From: Bryobacterales bacterium
Lineage (GTDB): Bacteria > Acidobacteriota > Terriglobia > Bryobacterales > Bryobacteraceae
Direction: 5' to 3'
Assembly: GCA_003132905.1 (NCBI GenBank)
Contig: PKZC01000324.1
Coordinates: 12,641 to 27,466, forward strand
DNA: 14,826 nt
Part shown: positions 1 through 5,867 of the stretch, one piece after another
Numbering within the stretch: position 1 is the stretch's first letter
How the letters are laid out: each line of letters begins with the position of its first letter
The notes under the pieces: model-generated
Told to the model about the DNA's origin: nothing
Seen by the model: only the letters and a program-made list of their open reading frames with translations
The model's database searches: none
Program-made: the position numbers and the translations under genes

Positions 1-129
1 ATTCTGATTCTGCTGCTCCTCTTCGGAGGCGGTGGTGGATATTATTACGGCGGCCCGATGATGGGAAGCGGCATTGGCGGCGTGCTGCTGGTCGTCCTTA
101 TCGTCTATCTGATCATGGGGAGGCGTTAA
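1..129 (+). CDS. Small glycine-rich membrane protein, 3' end (DUF3309-like)
   Basis: The window opens inside this frame, which reads 42 codons to a TAA at 127-129; its start lies outside. The visible part has a leucine/isoleucine segment (about residues 1-8), a Gly/Tyr-rich turn (GGGGGYYYGG), and a second hydrophobic segment of about 16 residues ending in GRR. Two short hydrophobic stretches around a glycine-rich linker is the layout of DUF3309-type small membrane proteins, whose function is not known. The family call is by resemblance only. The stop codon overlaps that of a possible minus-strand frame ending at 126. Confidence 0.5.
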   Translation: MLILLLLFGGGGGYYYGGPMMGSGIGGVLLVVLIVYLIMGRR

Positions 130-298
130 GCTCTGCTGCGGCGCTCGCGTTCGACCACCGCATCTGCATTCTGCGCTGTCCGAAGCGCATAGCTGTCGCC
201 GTTCTCCCTGGCCTTGCTGCTCAGTTCAGATAACCGGGCGGCCGTTTCCTCAACATTGTGTCCCCGACGCAACCGGGAAGTGACAACCCGAGATCCGG
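126..298 (-). pseudogene. Possible C-terminal remnant of a gene split by the 299-982 element
   Basis: The minus strand is open for 57 codons from the edge of the inverted-repeat segment to a TAA at 126-128. It has no start codon of its own. The peptide is charged and helix-like (it includes HNVEETAARLSELSSKAREN) and ends in ERERRSRA. It lies on the same strand as the truncated frame at 983-1555 on the other side of the element, so the two may be halves of one gene. No family is recognised. An open stretch this short can arise by chance in GC-rich DNA, so the call is weak. Confidence 0.3.
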
Positions 299-305
299 TA
301 GTGGG

Positions 306-680
306 CTACTTTGACTTTTCTACGAGTATGCAGGCAATTCGCCATTGCCTTCCATACTTTCTGAAAAGCAGCAGTGTTGGCTGACTCCGCCTCAAAATGA
401 GGGACCCGTACTGAATGTTGTCGGCCTCAACTATTGCAATGTTTGGTGAGACGATACGGGTAGAGCGCACTGCCAATTGAGAGTGCGTGACCTCAGACCA
501 CTGTTCTTCAGTCCCGAATACTGGATCGATATCCACATTGTCGGGAGCGAGAAGATCTGAGAGTGAATCGGCCTGACTATTCAGGGATGCAATGATCCCC
601 ACGATTGCCGCACGTTCGTTCGCGTCGTCGGCCAAGGCTGGATAGGCAAGAATAATCGCTAGCCCGAGGATCGCACTCAC
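306..680 (-). CDS. Secreted NTF2/SnoaL-like small protein
   Basis: This 124-residue protein begins at a GTG (678-680). A hydrophobic signal peptide (about residues 1-17, ending AYPALA) precedes a compact alpha+beta domain. The helix (NERAAIVGIIASLNSQADS), the strand-rich second half, and the closing LLLFRKYGRQWRIACI strand resemble SnoaL/DUF4440-type NTF2-fold proteins, which serve as small-molecule binding or cyclase-like domains. No catalytic residues can be assigned. In-frame codons upstream of the GTG run only to a stop at 702-704, and an ATG in another frame does not fit. It ends inside the left inverted repeat of the segment it occupies, so it may be a passenger gene. Confidence 0.6.
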   Translation of the reverse strand: MSAILGLAIILAYPALADDANERAAIVGIIASLNSQADSLSDLLAPDNVDIDPVFGTEEQWSEVTHSQLAVRSTRIVSPNIAIVEADNIQYGSLILRRSQPTLLLFRKYGRQWRIACILVEKSK

Positions 681-701
681 GGGACCATCATACCGCCTTA
701 C

Positions 702-980
702 TTACGCCGCTCTACCTAATCCCCCTTCTTCAGCTTCGAGTAGGGCCACGAGGGCGGATACTTCCCACAGCCGATCTGCTACGCAAGCCGCCATAGCAGG
801 CGTGCAACGCAGCGTGCCATGGATCTTTATGACATTGTGTGCGAAGTAGCCGAGCGAGACAGCGGCGGAATGATTCTCAATCTTCTTCCTGAAGGCATTT
901 GTCAAACGTGTGTAGCGCCGATTCGTCATGCGCACGGACAGATTATGGCGTTCAACGAAGGACGTTGAAAAGTAGCCCAC
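702..980 (-). pseudogene. IS1-type transposase, C-terminal fragment
   Basis: The 92-residue frame carries the tail typical of one large IS1-type transposase group: STSFVERHNLSVRM, then RRYTRLTNAF, KKIENHSAAV, and a closing TPAMAACVADRLW. The Glu in VERHN probably corresponds to the last acidic residue of the DDE triad (inference from family). Intact members are roughly 230-280 residues, so the N-terminal zinc-binding and first catalytic parts are missing. In this frame a TGA lies about 30 bases upstream of the GTG at 980, and the N-terminal GYF comes from the inverted-repeat arm. The fragment is not expected to be active. Confidence 0.7.
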
Positions 981-982
981 TA

Positions 983-1207
983 TCGGCCCGTCCAGCTCTA
1001 TCCCGTTTCAACCGGATCTGTTCGCGTAGAATCACTTCGACCATGAGTATCGTGAGCTGGTGACGCGCGGCGATGAAGGCATTGCTGAGAACCGCGCCCA
1101 TTTTGTGATTCTTGGCCTGCTCCTGGTCGTGACGCTCCTTCAGTTTCGGCCCAATGACCGAGACTTGCGGTAGCGGGTAGTGCGCTAAATCTGTGTCCCT
1201 AGCGCAA
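983..1207 (-). pseudogene. Frame-shifted continuation of the 1208-1555 gene, cut by the mobile segment
   Basis: After the stop of the 115-residue frame at 1208-1210, a neighbouring minus-strand frame continues open with reasonable codon use. It reads RDTDLAHYPLPQVSVIGPK, then a charged helical stretch (KERHDQEQAKNHK) and a hydrophobic one (HQLTILMVEVIL). It has no start codon until an ATG at 1099-1101. The two frames overlap openly around 1205-1270, so a single indel there would join them. The frame runs into the inverted repeat at 982 and stops at 952-954. No family is recognised. Confidence 0.35.
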
Positions 1208-1555
1208 TCACTCTCCGTGCTGAGGGATTCCGTGGGCCTTGAAGGTTTCGGCGCGGACCAGTTCTATAAGTCTCTTGTCACGCAGCCCGCTCTCACGAGC
1301 GGCTCTATCGACAGCCTCGTTAAGCTGTTTGCGCCTAACCACGACTTGCTGATCCTGCATGTCCTCTTTGATTTGATTCTCTTTCTGAGTGCACCATTGT
1401 TGTACGCGCCCATAGTTCTCGTGCCCCTGATGCGCATAGAGCCAGAATCGCACTTCAGGCAAGACCTGCGTTTCTTCCCTTCCAGCACTGAGGGCACGGC
1501 CATCCTTTGAAAACCGGATGTGGAACCCAGTGCTGATCGGGATTCGGTCGTTCAT
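1208..1555 (-). CDS. Hypothetical soluble protein, probably truncated
   Basis: This frame gives 115 residues from an ATG at 1553-1555. The protein is hydrophilic. Its N-terminal part looks beta-rich (GFHIRFSKDGRALS), and it has a long charged helical middle (QKENQIKEDMQDQQVVVRRK) and a second helix (DRAARESGLRDKRLIELVRA). There is no signal peptide or membrane segment. It lies 12 bp downstream of the 60-residue gene at 1568-1750 on the same strand, suggesting co-transcription. Codon use favours this strand over the overlapping opposite-strand frames. The reading frame may originally have continued past 1208. I do not recognise the family. Confidence 0.45.
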   Translation of the reverse strand: MNDRIPISTGFHIRFSKDGRALSAGREETQVLPEVRFWLYAHQGHENYGRVQQWCTQKENQIKEDMQDQQVVVRRKQLNEAVDRAARESGLRDKRLIELVRAETFKAHGIPQHGE

Positions 1556-1567
1556 AGGAGCGGGGCC

Positions 1568-1750
1568 TCAGTAGCAAAACACCTTGCCATTCGGATCTTT
1601 GCTAAGGCGGCGCTGTGCGTCTTCCAGAGAATCGCAACGCTCGTAAATCTTCGCTCCGTACTGTTGCGCCAAGTCCTCTGGATTTGAGCCTGGTTTGCAT
1701 TCGACAATCGGGCGGCTTCCGTTCTCGCAAGAGAGTATAAGCTTCGTCAT
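1568..1750 (-). CDS. Hypothetical 60-residue protein
   Basis: A short frame starts at ATG 1748-1750 and ends at a TGA at 1568-1570. The peptide has three cysteines in its first 40 residues (SCENG, VECKPG, ERCDS) and a fourth near the end (VFCY). An acidic/amphipathic stretch (SNPEDLAQQYGAKIYERCDS) resembles a small folded domain rather than noise. It has no signal peptide. No clear Shine-Dalgarno sequence precedes it. It probably forms a two-gene unit with the frame at 1208-1555. No function can be given. Confidence 0.4.
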   Translation of the reverse strand: MTKLILSCENGSRPIVECKPGSNPEDLAQQYGAKIYERCDSLEDAQRRLSKDPNGKVFCY

Positions 1751-2142
1751 GCAGCAAGGCTACACCGAACTCGGCTGCCATTCAATATGCGAAAAGAGAG
1801 ATGCTGGTGACGCGTGCATGATTTGGACACGTTTGCGCGCGGGTCTCGACACTACTTTCAAAGCGCTGTCAATGAATTGCAGACTATTTTGTGGTGACCC
1901 TCCCTCCCCTCTAGGTTACGGGAATCGCTGCTTATGCCTCTAAGCAATTTCCGAACGCTCCACATGTGATCGGCTATCCCCGCTGCCACTCCAGGTAGCC
2001 GCTAAATGTGTGCGGGGCGTTCGTTAAGCGCGTTCATCGCGCCAACTTAAGGTTTTCGCCCAATTGAAGAGAGACATGAGCACGGCTAGGATCTATCTAT
2101 CCATCGCTCTACGGTGCCCCGCGCTGGCGTGAAAAGGGAAAG
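1751..2142. other. Non-coding stretch with an imperfect inverted repeat
   Basis: No convincing gene is seen in these 392 bases. The main structure is an imperfect inverted repeat: CGAACGC at 1952-1958 matches GCGTTCG at 2017-2023, with further partial pairing inside. There is no T-tract, so a terminator role is not supported. The stretch ends at the ribosome-binding region of the small gene at 2143. Confidence 0.4.
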
Positions 2143-2340
2143 ATGACAAAAAACACTGTCCGCCGGATTGTATTGCTGCTAGCTCTGGCCGGTGCTCTGT
2201 TCGCATTCAACGTGGACTGCCCTATTGATGGCAGCTCCGCTATCTGGACCGGGAAGACGGTGATAGATCAAGCAACCGCGAAGATACTCTACCAACACAA
2301 GTGCCTACGCGGGCACGTGTTTTGGGCTTTGACTCCATAA
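2143..2340 (+). CDS. Small exported or membrane-anchored protein with CPxDG...CxxGHxFW motif
   Basis: This 65-residue protein starts at ATG 2143 behind a GGGAAAG ribosome-binding sequence. Residues about 6-22 (RRIVLLLALAGALFAF) form a signal or anchor segment. The mature part has CPIDGSSAIWTGKT followed by KCLRGHVFW, a pattern recalling small zinc-ribbon-like proteins with one Cys pair half missing. Only two Cys and one His are available, so metal binding would need dimerisation or is lost. The gene overlaps only the untranslated leader of the VWFA gene that follows. The role is unknown; the motif recurrence is from memory. Confidence 0.65.
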   Translation: MTKNTVRRIVLLLALAGALFAFNVDCPIDGSSAIWTGKTVIDQATAKILYQHKCLRGHVFWALTP

Positions 2341-2423
2341 ACTCCAGCGATCCCGGTGCCTGCCACCTCAGCCCGCTAACCGCCCACTACCAGCGATCCA
2401 AACCTGAGACAATTCAAGTAAAG

Positions 2424-3383
2424 ATGTACCTGCACGTCCGCTGGTCCGCTATTCTTTTCGCCTTTTTGCTGCCGCTCTCGGGTCAGACGCCCAGCTCCGA
2501 TCAAGCGCCTAACAGGGACGAGCCGACGTTTTCCACCGACGTCAAAGTGGTCAACGTCCTGGCCACCGTACGCACGAAGGCGGGCGCAATCGTCAATGAT
2601 CTAAGCAAAGATGATTTCGCCGTCACCGAGAACAAGCGCTCCCAGGACATTCGGTATTTCTCGCGCGAATCGGATTTGCCGCTCACCATCGGCCTGATGG
2701 TGGACACCAGCATGAGCCAGACGCGGGTGCTGGAGAGCGAGCGCGCCGCCAGCTTTCAGTTTGTGGATCAGGTTTTGCGCGAGGGGAAAGACAAGGTGTT
2801 CGTCACACAATTTGACATGGCGGTGATGACTCGCCAGAAGCTCACCTCATCGCGCCGCGATCTGGAAGCATCGCTTCCCTTTGTCGACACGCCGAGCAAG
2901 AACGAACTCGAAGCCCAACGCGGTGGCGGGACGCTGCTTTTCGATGCCGTGGCGAAGGCGTCGCGCGAGATCATGAGCGGCCAGCAGAATCGCAAGGCGA
3001 TGATTATCCTGTCGGACGGCGGCGACAACGGCAGCGATGAAACGCTGGCCTCGGCCATCGAAGCCGCACAGCGCGCCGATACAATTATTTACTCGATTCT
3101 GTTTTCCGATGCCACCTACTACGGAGGCTATGGAGACGGCGGCGGTAAGAACGCGATGATGCGGTTGGCGAAGGAAACGGGTGGCAGCTTTTTTGAGGTA
3201 TCCAAAAAGCTGAACATCAACCAGATTTACGGGATTATCGAGCAGGAACTGCGCAGCCAATACAACCTAGGGTTCGTTTCCGATCAGCCGGTGCGGATCT
3301 CGGAATTCCGGAGTCTGCAACTGACGACGAAGCGCAAAGACCTAGTGGTCGAGGCGCGGGACCGTTACTGGGCGCAGCGCTAG
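2424..3383 (+). CDS. Secreted VWFA domain protein of the acidobacterial type
   Basis: The chosen start is ATG 2424, giving 319 residues that begin with a signal peptide (HVRWSAILFAFLLPLSGQ). The frame is open further upstream to 2301, but that part is not protein-like. A beta-rich leader (VKVVNVLATVRTKAGAIVNDL, 'DFAVTENK') precedes the von Willebrand A domain. The metal-ion-dependent adhesion site is complete: DTSMS at residues 94-98, Thr170 in GGGTLLFDAV, and Asp198 in LSDGGDN. This is the architecture of the acidobacterial VWFA-related family (TIGR03436), secreted proteins of unknown binding partner. Its 3' end overlaps the convergent gene at 3342 by 42 bp. Confidence 0.85.
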   Translation: MYLHVRWSAILFAFLLPLSGQTPSSDQAPNRDEPTFSTDVKVVNVLATVRTKAGAIVNDLSKDDFAVTENKRSQDIRYFSRESDLPLTIGLMVDTSMSQTRVLESERAASFQFVDQVLREGKDKVFVTQFDMAVMTRQKLTSSRRDLEASLPFVDTPSKNELEAQRGGGTLLFDAVAKASREIMSGQQNRKAMIILSDGGDNGSDETLASAIEAAQRADTIIYSILFSDATYYGGYGDGGGKNAMMRLAKETGGSFFEVSKKLNINQIYGIIEQELRSQYNLGFVSDQPVRISEFRSLQLTTKRKDLVVEARDRYWAQR

Positions 3384-3674
3384 CTGCTCCTTCGAGGCCC
3401 AGCGATCCGAAATAATTCTGGCCGCGAACAGCAATCCGGAAAGCGTCGCGCTGAACGACAGCGACATTTTCTGACCGCAAAGGAACGAAACCACCGTCAA
3501 TGCCAGCGAGGCCATGAAGAGCAAATTGCTCACAGCTGTCACCGGCGGCTTGGGCTTCGGCGCCCGCTTGCGCCGCAAGAGACCCTTCTTAGCGCCTGGG
3601 ACGGGCAGTCCGCAGATATAGCATTCCGCATCGTTCATCGTAACGACGCTGTTGCATTCATTGCATCGGGCCAT
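3342..3674 (-). CDS. Zinc-ribbon protein with two membrane segments
   Basis: This 110-residue protein starts at ATG 3672-3674. The N-terminus has a CxxC...CxxC zinc ribbon (Cys4, Cys7, Cys18, Cys21), then a basic linker (KKGLLRRKRAPKPKPP). Two hydrophobic segments follow (about 48-65 and 70-86), and a short tail. This is the common layout of small cytoplasmic-ribbon membrane proteins whose substrates are not known. The gene is convergent with the VWFA gene, and their coding ends overlap by 42 bp. I see no reason to link the two functionally. Confidence 0.7.
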   Translation of the reverse strand: MARCNECNSVVTMNDAECYICGLPVPGAKKGLLRRKRAPKPKPPVTAVSNLLFMASLALTVVSFLCGQKMSLSFSATLSGLLFAARIISDRWASKEQLALRPVTVPRLDH

Positions 3675-3785
3675 GACTAATTAAAATCCCAAAGCAGTTT
3701 GGCGTCTATGGATCGGGTGTACCTGAAAAATTGGTACTTTCGTTTATTGCTTGACTCCGCCGGAAAAGCGCGCTGGAATTTTAGA

Positions 3786-5276
3786 ATGAAGCATTTGGGA
3801 GCCTTCTTACTTCTCGCTCCCACGCTATTCGGCCAGGCGATCGAGGGCACGGTGGTGAACTCCGTCACCGGAGAGGCCATAGGCGGCGCTTCCGTACAGA
3901 TCGAAAACGCCGGTAAGTCCCCATACCAGACGACCTCGGACGCCCAAGGCGCCTTCCGCATCGAAGGAGTGGCGGACGGAACCTATACCGCGATCGCGTT
4001 CAAAAGCGGCTTCCTAACGATACAAGATGACGCGGCCCGTCGACCTTTTCACGTGGTTGCCGGTCTCGATCCGGTCGAATTGAGAGTTTTCTTAATTCCT
4101 CTGGGACGCATCTCAGGGCGGGTACTGGACGGCGAGAACCGCCCCCTCGCTGGAGCCGACGTGGCGTTGGTGCAAGGAACGGACACCGGCCAGAGTGGCC
4201 AAACCGATGTGAGCGGCAGCTTCTCGTTCGACGTCGCACCTGGCAGCTATCTTCTGAGCGCGCGCCCGCCTGTCAAACTTGCGCCTCCCCCGCCGGTGGG
4301 CGATCAACATTACGCCTGGACCAAGACCTGGTTTCCGGGCGTAACGGAGACGAGCGCCGCGCAGAAAATCCTGATTCGTCCCGGCGTCGAGCTCATGGGC
4401 CAGGACATTAAATTTCGCGCCGTGAACGCATACAGTATTCGCGGACGGATACGCGACAGCAACGGCGATCCGGCGTCCAAAGTTTCGATACAGCTCTCTC
4501 GCGCCGAGGACTACCATCACGCCGAACGTACCACCCTCTCGGGAAAAGATGGCAGCTTTGAGTTTGCCGATATATACGATGGCGACTGGCGTTTGTCATC
4601 GAATCTAAGCGGCAAAGATTTTGTTTGGCGGGCCTTCGCGTCCGTCACGGTTACCGGCCGCGATGCGGAGGACGTGGATCTTAGGCACAACGCGCCGTTC
4701 AGCGTGCCAGTTGAATTTTTGCTCGAGACATCGGACGCTGTCGCGAAGATTCCTGGCAACGCGATGCTCGCTCCCGAATGGGGCGGCCCATCTCCCGCCA
4801 GTAATCGGAACAAAAACGGAACTTATAAGATCGACGGATTGTATCCCGGCCGCTATTGGGTCAGCGCTCTCCCTCGCGCCCAGTCTGGATATTATCTTGC
4901 TTCCATCACTTTGGGCGACCAGGACGCCCTGGGGAAGATTGTGGAATTTAGCCCCGATTCGGCTCTCTTAAAAGTAGTCTATCGATCCGACGGCGGCACA
5001 CTGCGCGGCACCGTGGAAAATTGCGGAAACGCCACCATCGTCATTGCGCAACGTAACGTGCCTTCGGTGCGATTTGCGCATTGCACTGAGGGCGGTCATT
5101 TCGAAATACCGAACCTGCGCCCAGCAAATTACTATGCGTTTGCTTTCGATCAACTGGAGACAAATACATCCAACTTCTTGTCGAGCCTGCCGGGTTTGAT
5201 AAACAAGGCCACAACCGTGGAAGTAAAGGCCGGCCAAGTCTCCAACATCGAGCTTAAGATCACGACACCCTTCTAA
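3786..5276 (+). CDS. Secreted protein with carboxypeptidase-regulatory-like repeats
   Basis: The preferred start is ATG 3786, giving 496 residues with a clean signal peptide (KHLGAFLLLAPTLFGQ). The open frame upstream to 3699 would put 29 polar residues before it and is unlikely to be translated. At least three CarboxypepD_reg-like beta-sandwich repeats are visible: IEGTVVNSVTGEAIGGASV (about 19-75), ISGRVLDGENRPLAGADVAL (about 110-160), and IRGRIRDSNGDPASKVSI (about 218-275). A more divergent C-terminal unit contains GTLRGTVENCG. Such proteins are abundant in Solibacter-like genomes and are thought to act outside the cell in binding or adhesion. No peptidase catalytic residues are present. 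Confidence 0.8.
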   Translation: MKHLGAFLLLAPTLFGQAIEGTVVNSVTGEAIGGASVQIENAGKSPYQTTSDAQGAFRIEGVADGTYTAIAFKSGFLTIQDDAARRPFHVVAGLDPVELRVFLIPLGRISGRVLDGENRPLAGADVALVQGTDTGQSGQTDVSGSFSFDVAPGSYLLSARPPVKLAPPPPVGDQHYAWTKTWFPGVTETSAAQKILIRPGVELMGQDIKFRAVNAYSIRGRIRDSNGDPASKVSIQLSRAEDYHHAERTTLSGKDGSFEFADIYDGDWRLSSNLSGKDFVWRAFASVTVTGRDAEDVDLRHNAPFSVPVEFLLETSDAVAKIPGNAMLAPEWGGPSPASNRNKNGTYKIDGLYPGRYWVSALPRAQSGYYLASITLGDQDALGKIVEFSPDSALLKVVYRSDGGTLRGTVENCGNATIVIAQRNVPSVRFAHCTEGGHFEIPNLRPANYYAFAFDQLETNTSNFLSSLPGLINKATTVEVKAGQVSNIELKITTPF

Positions 5277-5284
5277 TTTGGGGA

Positions 5285-5722
5285 TCAGGAGGCGCCGATG
5301 TAGGTGGCCGAACTCTTGTCGCGACTTTGTATCTGTTCCATCATCCCCAGCATGTCCCAGTTCTGCCAAGCTTCGACAACCTTGCCTTCACTCGCGCGTA
5401 AGATTGTTATGCCGGTGATGTGAATTGTCTTTCCGCTGGCAGGAATACCCAACGCCGCGCCGGTGTGCTTCCCGGTGCACGACCAACGAATACAGGCGCT
5501 ATTACCCTCCGTGATCGTATCTTCCACGGTGACATGCATCTCGGAAAACGTTGTGGTCATGCGATCGAAGAACGGATAAAAACCGTCCGGACCAGTGGAA
5601 TCAATGGCCCCGTCATGAATGTGGCAGGTGGGGGCGATCATTTCCCCAATTGCTTCCCGCCGCCCGCGATTCCAGACTTCTTCAAACCAACGTCGTCCCA
5701 GCTCGCTCGCCGTATCGGCCAT
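5285..5722 (-). CDS. SnoaL-like / ester cyclase family protein
   Basis: This 145-residue cytoplasmic protein starts at ATG 5720-5722. A strong GGAGGA ribosome-binding sequence (plus-strand 5727-5732) lies four bases before it. The opening ELGRRWFEEVWNRGRREAI and the core HDGAIDSTGPDGFYPFFDRM, then CTGKHTGAALGIPASGK and AWQNWDMLGMM, are typical of SnoaL-like polyketide-cyclase/ester-cyclase proteins of the NTF2 fold. Members act on small molecules, but most have no known substrate. The gene is transcribed away from the NRPS operon and shares its 145-bp upstream region. A role in that pathway is possible but not shown, since SnoaL-like genes are common everywhere. Confidence 0.8.
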   Translation of the reverse strand: MADTASELGRRWFEEVWNRGRREAIGEMIAPTCHIHDGAIDSTGPDGFYPFFDRMTTTFSEMHVTVEDTITEGNSACIRWSCTGKHTGAALGIPASGKTIHITGITILRASEGKVVEAWQNWDMLGMMEQIQSRDKSSATYIGAS

Positions 5723-5867
5723 GTTTTCCTCCGATGTCCAACAATGCTACTCCAAAATGCGGGGGAAATCTTCCAGTACTAACAGCGTGGCACCTTAGGA
5801 CCCTCTGCGAGTACTGATGGTTTATTCATCTTGAGTTGACGCCGGAGCATACTAGGGTCAATCAATT

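Larger units (their letters stand above)
299..982. mobile_element. Inverted-repeat-bounded segment with IS1-type transposase tail and passenger gene
   Basis: TAGTGGGCTACTTT at 299-312 and its exact reverse complement at 969-982 form a 14-bp perfect inverted repeat at the two ends of a 684-bp segment. Inside, both on the minus strand, are a C-terminal transposase fragment starting at the right arm and a complete small secreted NTF2-like gene ending at the left arm. Just outside the left arm lies AGATCCGG (290-297), and its complement CCGGATCT lies at 1012-1019, so the repeat may once have been longer. No clear target-site duplication is visible. The element is not autonomous, since the transposase lacks its N-terminal two thirds. 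Confidence 0.5.

Noticed and set aside
1952..2023. Inverted repeat CGAACGC/GCGTTCG as a terminator
   Set aside because: The arms are 65 bp apart with imperfect inner pairing and no T-tract follows.
5836..5864. TTGACG as a -35 box for the NRPS operon
   Set aside because: No acceptable -10 sequence lies 16-18 bp downstream; the best candidates match poorly, so the promoter is left unassigned.
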